The position numbers were made by a program, and so were the translations under genes. This document shows positions 15,255-22,552 of a stretch of DNA of 23,484 bases, one piece after another. The stretch is from Candidatus Latescibacterota bacterium (GTDB taxonomy: Bacteria > Latescibacterota > MVCY01): assembly GCA_030629295.1 (NCBI GenBank), contig DAOVPH010000003.1:1-23484 (forward strand), in the 5' to 3' direction. The first letter of the stretch is position 1. Each line of letters begins with the position of its first letter. Under the pieces are notes generated by a model. That model worked only from the letters and a program-made list of their open reading frames with translations. It was not told where the DNA came from and searched no databases.

Positions 15255-16208
15255 ATGAACCGCTTTGCTTATTCAGCCTCACTCGCCTTGACGCTGACAG
15301 GTATAATTACCGCTGCAGTATTCCTATTTCCGACAGTCGCACGCCCACAAAGCTCTGAATGGTTGGTGTTTGATACGGACAACTCCGAGTTGCCGGATAA
15401 CTATATCCGTTCTCTTGCAATAGATGTCCAGGACAACCTATGGATTGGGACGGGGTATGGAGGTTTGGCCAAGTTTGATGGAGAGAACTGGTTGGTGTAC
15501 GACATTGGTTCGTACGATGTCCGAGCTCTTGCTATTGATACACAAGGGAAGATATGGACTGTGGTAAGCCATCACATGTTTTCGTTCCCTTGTGGTCGCC
15601 TGGCGAAGTTTGACAGAGCCAGCTTGACACTGTATGACACAGGTAACTCCGGGCTGCGGGATAACGATTTCCAAGTGCTTGCCATTGATGCCCAGGGGAA
15701 CAAATGGCTTGGGACGTACAAAAGCGGCTTGGCGAAGTTTGACGGAGCTAACTGGACGGTGTATGACACCGATAACTCCGAGCTACCCGACAACTACGTC
15801 AAGGCCCTTGTCATTGATACAGAGGAGAACAAATGGATTGGGACTTCGGGTGGATTGGCTGTCTATCGTGAAGGCGGGGTAATTCTTACTGGTGTGGAGG
15901 TGGAGGAAAGGAGTAGTGCAGAGATGCCCTCAGCATTTTCACTTTCCCAGAACTACCCAAATCCGTTTAACCCGAGCACGGAAATTTGCTTCAGTGTCCC
16001 AGCGCCATCTCATGTGAAGATCGCCATCTACAATGTGCTCGGTCAACTGGTGCGTGAGTTGACAGACCGAACGTATGCGCCAGGTGTCTATCGTGTGCAA
16101 TGGAACGGAACAGATAGCGCAAACACTCCCGTATCAAGCGGAGTCTATCTGTATCGTATGACAACCAATGCAGGGGCTATTACAAAAAGGATGCTCTTGT
16201 TGCGGTAA
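15255..16208 (+). CDS. Secreted four-blade Reg_prop protein with type IX-like sorting domain
   Basis: A 317-aa exported protein: a signal peptide (about residues 1-29, hydrophobic core ALTLTGIITAAVFLF), four Reg_prop blades (signatures LWIGT, IWTVV, KWLGT, KWIGT), and a sorting domain beginning LSQNYPNPFNPSTEI (about 230) and ending KRMLLLR. The phrase DTDNSELPDNY occurs at the start of the first and of the last blade, which suggests internal duplication. Four blades are too few for the usual six- to eight-blade ring, so it may oligomerise or have lost blades. AGGGGGC lies before the ATG. It is related to the upstream 875-aa protein and probably cotranscribed with it and with the lipoprotein 26 bp downstream. 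Confidence 0.8.
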   Translation: MNRFAYSASLALTLTGIITAAVFLFPTVARPQSSEWLVFDTDNSELPDNYIRSLAIDVQDNLWIGTGYGGLAKFDGENWLVYDIGSYDVRALAIDTQGKIWTVVSHHMFSFPCGRLAKFDRASLTLYDTGNSGLRDNDFQVLAIDAQGNKWLGTYKSGLAKFDGANWTVYDTDNSELPDNYVKALVIDTEENKWIGTSGGLAVYREGGVILTGVEVEERSSAEMPSAFSLSQNYPNPFNPSTEICFSVPAPSHVKIAIYNVLGQLVRELTDRTYAPGVYRVQWNGTDSANTPVSSGVYLYRMTTNAGAITKRMLLLR

Positions 16209-16234
16209 ACCTTCTCAACCACACCGAGGACAAC

Positions 16235-17653
16235 ATGAAAGCAGAACACAGATCGAAAATGGGAATCCCTGCACTCATCCTTCTATGCGCCGCCCTTCTT
16301 GTGGGGTGCTCTGATAAGATATTCTATGAGTCAAGAACCACAGGGTCAATTGTGGGAAAGGTTGTCCAAAGCGACAGCGGCGCTAAAGTGAGGATTAGTC
16401 AAGGGGTGCCAGTTGACTCAACCTCTATCAATCCCTCAAATGGGATGTTCCGTTTTGATGAACTGCCGGCAGGAAACTATGTGTTAGAAATTGAGACTCT
16501 CGATTTTTCCCTACACACCATCCCCAATGTGGTAGTGGATGGCGGAAGGGTGACCTATATCGGGGAAATCCGTCTGTCGAAAAACGTCCCTATGGTGTTG
16601 TCCTATTATCCCGGTAATGGCTCAGAGATAGTGCTGGAGAAGGGAAATAACTGGTCAAATCTCTTCATCTCCATCAGGTTCTCCAGGGAGATGGACAGGA
16701 AAAGCGTGGAGGACGCCCTTTCAATTTTCCCAGCAGTCGAGGGCATCTTTGAGTGGAACCAATATAGAACATATTGGTGGGAAACAGGATACCGATCATG
16801 GAAAGATGCTGCTGAGGCTGCCGGTGGTGCTCAGATTACAACATACAGCCATATCAATTCGTTCACATTCCTCTTTTCACCTAAGGACTCCTTCCCTGAT
16901 ACTACCTACTATGTGACGCTATCAACTGCGGCCTGTGATACGGCGGGAAACCACCTTGATTTTCCCTTCCAGCTCTCATTTAAAACGATCCAAGCCTCCT
17001 ATTCACTGCCGTATATCCAGACCGCCCCTTATGATGGCCAAATGGATGTGCCCCTTATCTGTCTAAATGGCATCCGGATTACCTTCCCCAAACGGATGAA
17101 AAAGAACTCTGTCGAAGAGCTCCTAACTATATCCCCAGACACAGATCCTACCCTGATCTGGCCTGAGGATAATCAGTTGACTATCTGGACCGGAGGGCTT
17201 CTTATGGCAGATACCACTTACACCATCAAGATAGATGGGAGTGCCCTGGACTTAGACGGCGAGCAATTAGGTGAAGACTTTGAGTTTTCGTTCACCACCC
17301 AACCGGTCCAGGTGGTAAGTACTACACCTCGAAAAGGCGAGCTTTTCGTCGATCTTGAGCCCCAAATACTCGAAATAATTATCCAGTTTAATACCTGGAT
17401 GTCAAAAGAGTCGGTGAAAAAGTGCTTCAAGATCGAACCTGAGGTTTCGGGTACGGTTAGTTTTGTGACGCGAAAGGAATACAGAAATGGAAGAGAGTAC
17501 ACTGTCATAGAAAAGGATAAGATCAAATTCGTTCCTGGACGCAGGTTGCTCCCGAACACCAAGTACACTGTGACTTTAGATGCTATGGCGGTTGACTTGT
17601 ATGGGACGAAACTGACCCCGTATACTTTCTCGTTCATAACTCGACCAGAATAA
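16235..17653 (+). CDS. Lipoprotein with three Ig-like (Big_5) domains
   Basis: A 472-aa lipoprotein. The signal ends in the lipobox LVGC, with lipidated Cys at residue 25. A carboxypeptidase-regulatory-like domain follows (SIVGKVVQ...FDELPAGNYVLEI, about residues 40-125). Then come three Big_5/SbsA-type Ig domains of about 105-130 residues, each opening with a proline and P-x-[DGNR]-G turn (VLSYYPGNG, IQTAPYDGQ, VVSTTPRKG) and ending in a SF-T strand. The second lipoprotein gene in the window (1640-2752) has the same MDRxSVE motif. A cell-surface scaffold role is likely. GAGGA precedes the ATG; the 26-bp gap implies cotranscription with the propeller genes. The stop codon is directly followed by the MITE-like element. 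Confidence 0.8.
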   Translation: MKAEHRSKMGIPALILLCAALLVGCSDKIFYESRTTGSIVGKVVQSDSGAKVRISQGVPVDSTSINPSNGMFRFDELPAGNYVLEIETLDFSLHTIPNVVVDGGRVTYIGEIRLSKNVPMVLSYYPGNGSEIVLEKGNNWSNLFISIRFSREMDRKSVEDALSIFPAVEGIFEWNQYRTYWWETGYRSWKDAAEAAGGAQITTYSHINSFTFLFSPKDSFPDTTYYVTLSTAACDTAGNHLDFPFQLSFKTIQASYSLPYIQTAPYDGQMDVPLICLNGIRITFPKRMKKNSVEELLTISPDTDPTLIWPEDNQLTIWTGGLLMADTTYTIKIDGSALDLDGEQLGEDFEFSFTTQPVQVVSTTPRKGELFVDLEPQILEIIIQFNTWMSKESVKKCFKIEPEVSGTVSFVTRKEYRNGREYTVIEKDKIKFVPGRRLLPNTKYTVTLDAMAVDLYGTKLTPYTFSFITRPE

Positions 17654-17794
17654 ATTGGTTATTTAAGCGGTGGTGCTATTTCACTAAAACCTAACGCCCA
17701 CAAGGGGCTACACTACGTCTGTCTTTCGTAGTGTAGGGCTTTATGCCCGTTTTTTCTGGAGCCACCTGCATCAAGTAGCACCATTGGTTATTTA
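17654..17794. mobile_element. MITE-like palindromic element with 12-bp direct repeats
   Basis: The 12-mer ATTGGTTATTTA occurs at 17654-17665 and again at 17783-17794, enclosing 117 bp. Near the inner ends are short imperfect inverted repeats (GGTGCTATTT, and on the other strand GGTGCTACTT). The core is an imperfect 25-bp palindrome (17693-17717 against 17727-17751, 19 of 25 matches) including the perfect CTACACTACG/CGTAGTGTAG. No coding capacity. It fits a small non-autonomous insertion whose target duplication is the 12-mer, but this is not proved. Confidence 0.5.
17727..17755 (+). terminator. Likely terminator carried by the MITE-like element
   Basis: GGGC (17736-17739), loop TTTAT, GCCC (17745-17748), one G and then six T (17750-17755). 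It also forms the right arm of the larger palindrome. It lies about 100 bp after the lipoprotein stop and could end the 12566-17653 transcript. A weaker hairpin (CTAAATCC/GGATTAG, 17853-17873, then a T run) lies further on. Confidence 0.5.
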
Positions 17795-17919
17795 GTGACA
17801 TCCAATAACATACAGTTGCTTTGATTGCTCAACACGATTTTCCCAGAATGCGACTAAATCCTTTGTCGGATTAGGGCAAATTTTTGGGGGACTGCGAGGC
17901 AAAAGATCCACTTTTATAC

Positions 17920-17949
17920 TTGACAAAAGGGACTCTTTTTCGCTATCTT
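17920..17949 (+). promoter_or_regulatory. Possible promoter of the larA-like gene
   Basis: TTGACA (17920-17925) is followed after 18 bp by TATCTT (17944-17949), or after 17 bp by CTATCT. The -35 is perfect; the -10 is weak (4 of 6). The predicted start near 17956 would leave almost no leader before the ATG at 17960, where no Shine-Dalgarno sequence is seen. Confidence 0.45.
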
Positions 17950-17959
17950 TATAGACTTG

Positions 17960-19270
17960 ATGGAACTGGTACTCAAATACGGCAAGCAGGGCTTGAAAGT
18001 CAACTTGCCCTCCCAAAGGGTGACAGGAGTGCTGAGGGCAAACTCCTTCCCCAGACTCTGCCAGCCGGAACAGTCGGTCTTCGAGGCCCTGACCCATCCC
18101 ATTGCTTCGCCTGCGTTGAACCAGTTGGCCAAGGGCAAGAAGACAGCCTGTGTAGTTATCTCAGATATTACCAGACCGGTGCCCAACCGGGTGATCTTGC
18201 CTCCTATTCTGGAGACACTTCAAGAAAATGGCATCTCCAGGGAGGCAATCACCATCTTGATCGCCACTGGATTGCATCGCCCCGGCTCCCAAGAAGAGCG
18301 GCTCCAGATGTTGGGCCCCGAGATTGGCTCGGATTACTCGATAGTTGACCACCAGGCAACGGGGCCAATAACATCCCTTGGCCACACCCGAGGCGGTACC
18401 CCGGTCTTGGTTAACCCTCTGTTTACCAAGGCAGAGCTGAAAATCACCACCGGCCTTATTGAACCCCACTTTATGGCCGGATACTCTGGCGGCAGAAAGG
18501 CGGTTTGCCCGGGAATATGCGGCTTAGAGACAATCAAGGTTCAACACGGACCCCGTTTTCTGGAATCCCCTCGGAGTAGAGAGGGCGTCCTAACAGGTAA
18601 CCCTTTCCACCAGGAGGCCCTGGAGATTGCCCAGATGGTGGGAGTAGATTTCAGCCTAAATGTCAGTGTGGACGAGCAGGGAGGGCTCAACGGAGTCTTC
18701 GCTGGAGAGCTGGAGGAAGCCCATCAGGCTGGGGTAAAATTTGTAGAACAACAGGTTAAGATTCCTTGGCCAGAACCCGTGGAGATAGTGGTTACCACTG
18801 GCGGCGGCTACCCACTGGATTTAACCTTCTACCAGACAATTAAGGGAATGAGCGCCGCTCTCCCGTTGATCAAAAAAGGCGGCACCATTATTATCGCCTC
18901 TGAATGTGCAGAGGGAATTGGTGGAGCTGAGTTTACTCAACTTATTGAACAAACAGAGAATCCGGACGAATTCCTTCAACGCATCGCCCAGTCGGGCTAT
19001 TTCGTTAAAGACCAGTGGGAAGTGGAGAAATTGTGCCATGTGTTGAAGAAAGCCGGGGTTTTTCTCTACACTGAAGGGATACCCGAGTGCCGGGTTCAGG
19101 AACTTATGGTGGAACCAACTCCTTCGGTGGAGGAGGCTGCGGAGCAGGCTTTAAAACAGGCCGGCAAAGAGGCTAAAATAGCAGTCATTCCGGAAGGACC
19201 TTATGTCCTGCCTGTAATCGAGGGTCAAAAACAACCTTGCAAACCATCCTGTCATTGCGAGGAGGGTTGA
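17960..19270 (+). CDS. LarA-family nickel-dependent lactate racemase homologue
   Basis: A 436-aa member of the LarA family, 2-hydroxyacid racemases that use a nickel-pincer nucleotide. The residues known in Lactiplantibacillus LarA as H108, H174, K184 and H200 are all present at matching spacing, as His106 (ATGLHRPG), His170 and Lys180 (EPHFMAGYSGGRK) and His196 (VQHGPR). SDITRPVP (69-76) is also conserved. The cofactor-making genes larB, larC and larE are not in the window, and the true 2-hydroxyacid substrate is unknown. I use ATG 17960; a TTG lies just before it. The last codons (CHCEEG then stop) come from an inserted palindromic repeat, so the native C-terminus has probably been replaced. 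Confidence 0.85.
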   Translation: MELVLKYGKQGLKVNLPSQRVTGVLRANSFPRLCQPEQSVFEALTHPIASPALNQLAKGKKTACVVISDITRPVPNRVILPPILETLQENGISREAITILIATGLHRPGSQEERLQMLGPEIGSDYSIVDHQATGPITSLGHTRGGTPVLVNPLFTKAELKITTGLIEPHFMAGYSGGRKAVCPGICGLETIKVQHGPRFLESPRSREGVLTGNPFHQEALEIAQMVGVDFSLNVSVDEQGGLNGVFAGELEEAHQAGVKFVEQQVKIPWPEPVEIVVTTGGGYPLDLTFYQTIKGMSAALPLIKKGGTIIIASECAEGIGGAEFTQLIEQTENPDEFLQRIAQSGYFVKDQWEVEKLCHVLKKAGVFLYTEGIPECRVQELMVEPTPSVEEAAEQALKQAGKEAKIAVIPEGPYVLPVIEGQKQPCKPSCHCEEG

Positions 19271-19332
19271 CGACGAAGAAATCTCGTTATTTTGGGGAAG
19301 CTGGGATTGCTTCGCTATCGCTCGCAATGACA
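19250..19332. repeat. Interspersed palindromic repeat, TGTCATTGCGAG type
   Basis: The outer arms TGTCATTGCGAG (19250-19261) and CTCGCAATGACA (19321-19332) are perfectly complementary. Inner words GAAGAAATCTC and GGGATTGCTTCG echo those of the copy at 8218-8367. Its left arm is translated as the end of the LarA-family protein. Its right end supplies a possible -35 box. Confidence 0.85.
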
Positions 19333-19356
19333 AATCGTTGCCTTATTTCTTATAAC
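19327..19356 (+). promoter_or_regulatory. Possible promoter partly formed by the repeat
   Basis: ATGACA (19327-19332, the last bases of the repeat) lies 18 bp before TATAAC (19351-19356); each box matches consensus at 5 of 6 positions. Start expected near 19363, 30 nt before the M24-like gene. Confidence 0.4.
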
Positions 19357-19391
19357 GAAACACTGATCTCAATTCTTAAAGGATAACCGTT

Positions 19392-20468
19392 ATGGATCGA
19401 AAAACGGAAGTGGATGTTAAACGCCAAAAAGTGCGGACATTTCTGCAACACCATTCTCTGGCTGGGGTTCTACTCACTCGACAGAGCAGTTTCTCCTGGT
19501 ACACCGCTGGGGGAGACAATTTTGTGGCCATCAACTCTGACACAGGGGCCACACCTATCCTGGTCACCGGCGAGAAAGACTACATCATCGCGGATAACAT
19601 CGAAGCCCCTCGCATTCAAACAGAGGAGGTAGCTGGACTTAACTTCGAGCTCCTCCAGTTCGACTGGTACCAGCCTGAACGCAAGGAAGAAATTATAAAA
19701 GACCTAACTCAGGGAGGAGCGATTGCCACTGACGCCGGCCCTCTGGCCGATGAATTCGCTCAGTTACGATATTCCCTTACCGAAAGTGAAATAGAGCGAT
19801 ATCGCTGGTTGGGCAAAAATACCGCCGATTCTATGTCTGAAGTATGTCAGAGTTTGAGGGTTGGGGTCAAGGAATCTCAGATCGCCGGCCGGCTCAGTGA
19901 AAGCCTGCTGTCAGAAAAGATAGTGCCCGTTGTCCTGCTGGTAGCTGCTGATGACCGCATCGAAAAGTTCCGCCACCCTCTTCCTATGGAAAGAAGATTG
20001 GTGAGATACGCTATGATTGTCGTCTGCGCCCGTAGATGGGGACTAATAGTCTCTATAACCAGACTTGTGCATCTGGGAAAACTCCCCGAATGGCTACGGA
20101 AGAAACACAACGCTGTAATTCAAGTAGATGCCACTCTCATCTCCCACACTACACCTGGAATCCCAGTTAAGCAGATATTTGAAAAGGCCGTCAACAGCTA
20201 CAAGCAGGTTGGATTCGCTGACGAATGGAAGCTTCACCATCAGGGGGGTGCTACTGGCTACGGTACCCGGGACTTCAAGGCAGGTTTTGACTCTACCCAA
20301 GTAGTACAGGAAAATCAGGCCTACGCCTGGAATCCATCTATCACAGGCACAAAATCGGAGGATACGGTCATCGCCTTGCCTGACAGGCCAGAGGTCATCA
20401 CTGAAATCCAGGACTGGCCGATGATCCAAGCAGTGGGCATTAACCGGCCGGATATTTTGCAGCTATGA
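19392..20468 (+). CDS. M24 (creatinase/prolidase-fold) family protein lacking most metal ligands
   Basis: A 358-aa protein with the two-domain layout of Xaa-Pro peptidases: a creatinase N-terminal domain (about residues 1-130) and a pita-bread domain (about 130-358). Family landmarks are present: RHPLP (194-198), HHQGGATGY (282-290) and TGTKSEDTV (318-326). The segment that normally holds the two metal-binding Asp (D-x10-D) reads VVCARRWGLIVSITRLV, without either. The Glu before G-x-Y is replaced by Asn (AWNPSITG). Only the His and the final Glu remain of the five ligands, so ordinary metallopeptidase activity is unlikely. The ATG overlaps nothing upstream; AAAGGA lies before it. The stop overlaps the next start (ATGA). 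Confidence 0.8.
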   Translation: MDRKTEVDVKRQKVRTFLQHHSLAGVLLTRQSSFSWYTAGGDNFVAINSDTGATPILVTGEKDYIIADNIEAPRIQTEEVAGLNFELLQFDWYQPERKEEIIKDLTQGGAIATDAGPLADEFAQLRYSLTESEIERYRWLGKNTADSMSEVCQSLRVGVKESQIAGRLSESLLSEKIVPVVLLVAADDRIEKFRHPLPMERRLVRYAMIVVCARRWGLIVSITRLVHLGKLPEWLRKKHNAVIQVDATLISHTTPGIPVKQIFEKAVNSYKQVGFADEWKLHHQGGATGYGTRDFKAGFDSTQVVQENQAYAWNPSITGTKSEDTVIALPDRPEVITEIQDWPMIQAVGINRPDILQL

Positions 20469-21451
20469 GAAAACCATTCCTTTTGGGACCGATATTTTGC
20501 TCCCTTCTTCTCTTCTGTGGCTCTGCCGCCCTGGCAAAGCAGAGCATTGGCATATTGCCGTTTAAGGATAATACTGGTTACGACGGGAGCTGGGATATCC
20601 AAAAGGGAATAGCCCTCTGGTTGGGAGAAGCTATTGGACAGAATCCCTTCTACCAGGTGGTGCCCATTGACACCCTCACCAGGGCCTTAGAACAGATGGA
20701 CCAAAAACCTGAGAAAGGGCGCTCTGGTCTATTTGGTTTTCTCTTCCCCAAAAGAAAAAGGGCTGCAGTCCAGCAAAAATCGAGACAGATAAGCGAAATA
20801 GCTAAAAAAAAGGGCGTAGACATCCTCATCACTGGAGAAATAAACGCATTCAGCATTTCTCGCTTCCGGGCAGGATTGCCTATGCTGGCAGGATATGAAT
20901 CGTATTCCAGCAATGTGGAGCTGCAAGCCAATCTGCAGAGGATGATTGACGGAAAACCACTGGGAACAATTACGGGCAAAGGAGAGATAACTGACCGAGA
21001 TCTGGGATTGTCACTTTTCGGAAAAACAAGCAGTAAAGCTCTTGAATTCTGTGGGCTGGACTCCTTGCCTTTCGGGTCAGAAGAGCTCAGGAAGACGGTG
21101 CTGGGCCAGGCAACAGAAAAAGCAATAGCTCAACTTAAAACCAAGTTGGAAGAGATCGTCGTGCCCCCCCCGTTGCCTAAGGTTTCCCACCCCGCGATAT
21201 TGCTGGTTGAAGAGAATGAGGTCTATGTCAACATCGGGATAGAGGATGGTATTCAAATAGGAAACAAATTCAGCGTCTATGCTCAGGGGAAAGAGCTCCG
21301 AGACCCGATAACCGGCACAGTATTAGGATACGCAGAGGAAAAGGCGGGGGTCATCAGAATCATACTTATCCAGGCCGCTCATCTTTCCAAGGCAGAGATA
21401 GTAGAAGGCAAGGGGCTGATTAAACCAGGCAACTCTATCAGAATAGAGTAA
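20465..21451 (+). CDS. Exported CsgG/FlgO-like protein with FlgT-like C-terminal domain
   Basis: A 328-aa exported protein: a signal peptide (cleavage after SAALA, residue 24), then a CsgG/FlgO-like alpha/beta domain starting SIGILPFKDNTG and including GVDILITGEINAF and ATEKAIAQLKTKL. The C-terminal domain (about 240-328: AILLVEENEVYVNIGIEDGI, GNKFSVY, DPITGTVLGYAEEKAG) resembles the C-terminal domain of FlgT. Such proteins sit at the outer membrane or periplasm in secretion or flagellar assemblies. No curli or flagellar gene is near, so the role is open. It is coupled to the M24-like gene by the ATGA overlap. A basic insert (KRKRA region, about residues 95-105) is unusual. Confidence 0.65.
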   Translation: MRKPFLLGPIFCSLLLFCGSAALAKQSIGILPFKDNTGYDGSWDIQKGIALWLGEAIGQNPFYQVVPIDTLTRALEQMDQKPEKGRSGLFGFLFPKRKRAAVQQKSRQISEIAKKKGVDILITGEINAFSISRFRAGLPMLAGYESYSSNVELQANLQRMIDGKPLGTITGKGEITDRDLGLSLFGKTSSKALEFCGLDSLPFGSEELRKTVLGQATEKAIAQLKTKLEEIVVPPPLPKVSHPAILLVEENEVYVNIGIEDGIQIGNKFSVYAQGKELRDPITGTVLGYAEEKAGVIRIILIQAAHLSKAEIVEGKGLIKPGNSIRIE

Positions 21452-21484
21452 CAAACAGCGTAGTTACAGGAAAGGAGCAGGGGA

Positions 21485-21994
21485 ATGCAGAGAAATAGAT
21501 TTGTCTTAGTTGCTGTTCTACTGGCATTTATTCTCCTGGCCACTAATGCCTCCGCTGGGCTGCCCCAGTGGAAACTCATCAAGTTATGCCAGGAGGCCGA
21601 GTGTATTACCACTGCCAAGGCCGAGAATATTAGTCAAGCTGTGGACTGCACTTTCATAATCTTCCAGCCGGTAGAATTGTTTAAGGGAGACTTAATCGGG
21701 ACCAAGATAAAGGTCAGAGTGTCTTCTCCACCTGCAGGAGACTCTCTTGTGTTAACAAATAAAAGCCTTGCCTTGCTTTTCCTAAACTCCTGTGACTCTG
21801 AGAGTACATATAAACTCTGTGACCCGCTGCAGGGAGTGTACTTCTTCAATGCAGGTCGGGCAGTGAGGCCGACCTCCGGGGAAACATTACCCTGGGTAAC
21901 CCTCACTGCTGAAATCAGAAGAATAACTGGGGTAGCGAAAGCTACAGGCGTTGAGCTGTCAACCTGGGGAAAGATCAAAGAACTGTTCAGGTAA
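21485..21994 (+). CDS. Secreted hypothetical protein, 169 aa
   Basis: A small exported protein of unknown function. It has a clear signal peptide (VLVAVLLAFILLATNASA, cleavage near residue 24) and a mature part rich in beta strands: IIFQPVELFKGDLIGTKIKVRV, then SLALLFLNSCDSESTYKLCDPLQGVYFF. This VELFKG...LLFL...QGV order resembles a loose group of secreted hypothetical proteins in many bacteria. Four Cys in the mature chain could form disulphides. GGAAAGGAG lies 9-17 nt before the ATG. It follows the CsgG-like gene by 33 bp and closes the run 17960-21994. No enzymatic motif is visible. Confidence 0.7.
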   Translation: MQRNRFVLVAVLLAFILLATNASAGLPQWKLIKLCQEAECITTAKAENISQAVDCTFIIFQPVELFKGDLIGTKIKVRVSSPPAGDSLVLTNKSLALLFLNSCDSESTYKLCDPLQGVYFFNAGRAVRPTSGETLPWVTLTAEIRRITGVAKATGVELSTWGKIKELFR

Positions 21995-22039
21995 AGGATC
22001 TTAGGCCTGTGACAGCGAAAAGGTGCAACCAAAGAATTA

Positions 22040-22136
22040 GCCACGAAGGCACAAAGGCACAAAGAAAATCGAAATAGAGCCAGAGTGGTACAGACCGAGT
22101 TGTGTCATAATCTTCGTGTCTTTGTGCCTTGGTGGC
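22040..22136. repeat. Interspersed inverted repeat, GCCACGAAGGCACAAAG type
   Basis: Arms 22040-22065 and 22111-22136 are inverted copies with 23 of 26 matches; within the arms the word GGCACAAAG recurs. It lies in the 166-bp gap between the secreted-protein gene and tRNA-Ala(CGC). No coding content. It resembles widely scattered short repeats rather than a strong terminator, since no U run follows. Confidence 0.7.
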
Positions 22137-22160
22137 AAGGGTATTAGCCACAGATTTCAT

Positions 22161-22233
22161 GGGGCAGTAGCTCAGTTGGGAGAGCGCATCCCTCGCACGG
22201 ATGAGGCCGGCGGTTCGAATCCGCTCTGCTCCA
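22161..22233 (+). tRNA. tRNA-Ala (anticodon CGC)
   Basis: A 73-nt cloverleaf. The acceptor arms GGGGCAG/CTGCTCC carry the alanine-type G3-U70. The anticodon stem CATCC/GGATG holds loop CTCGCAC (anticodon at 22094-22096 + 100, that is 22194-22196), reading GCG. The T arm GGCGG-TTCGAAT-CCGCT is normal. CCA is not encoded. The SRP RNA starts 11 bp later. Confidence 0.95.
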
Positions 22234-22244
22234 TTGGTAAAATT

Positions 22245-22522
22245 GCGGTCGTGCTAAGCGGGGAGCCAGCGGTGCCCTGTACCCGCAATCCGCTATAGCG
22301 GGGCTTAATTCCCAACCCCAGGCTCTATTGTCTCAGGATATACCGGCCATAAGCGGCGTTGAAGGCCAGGTCCTGTGCAACGAAAGGTCGCTAAACCCCG
22401 TCAGGACCGGGAGGTAGCAGCGGTAGGCGTTCTCTTGCGTGTGCCGCAGGGCAACCTGACCAGAGCTGGCTGTGTCCGTGACGCCAGAGCCAAAGAGTCA
22501 AAGGTGGGTGTGCGACCGCTTT
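22245..22522 (+). ncRNA. ffs: Signal recognition particle RNA, large bacterial form
   Basis: Long-form SRP RNA with both Alu and S domains. The ends pair (GCGGTCG at 22245-22251 with CGACCGC at 22513-22519). The Alu domain has GTGCTAAGCGGGGAG and the CCCTGTACCCGCAATCCG loop region. The S-domain hairpin GTCAGGACCGGGAGGTAGCAG (22400-22420) carries the Ffh-binding AGCAG loop and a GGGA tetraloop closed by a compensating A-U in place of the common U-A. The RNA scaffolds Ffh for cotranslational membrane targeting. The large form with an Alu domain is known from Firmicutes, Thermotogae and several FCB lineages. It stands just upstream of dnaX, a common arrangement. Ends are accurate to a few bases. 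Confidence 0.93.
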
Positions 22523-22552
22523 CCCCCTGAATAACCGGAAAGAAAAACAGAT

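Noticed and set aside
17857..17886. Weak hairpin before the larA-like promoter
   Set aside because: The stem has a bulge and the T run is separated from it by several bases; the element at 17727-17755 is a better terminator.
22083..22111. CATAAT considered as the -10 of a tRNA-Ala(CGC) promoter
   Set aside because: No -35-like sequence at the right distance, and it falls next to the right arm of the inverted repeat.
22116..22298. 60-aa ORF across the tRNA and SRP RNA
   Set aside because: It is simply a translation of two structured RNA genes.
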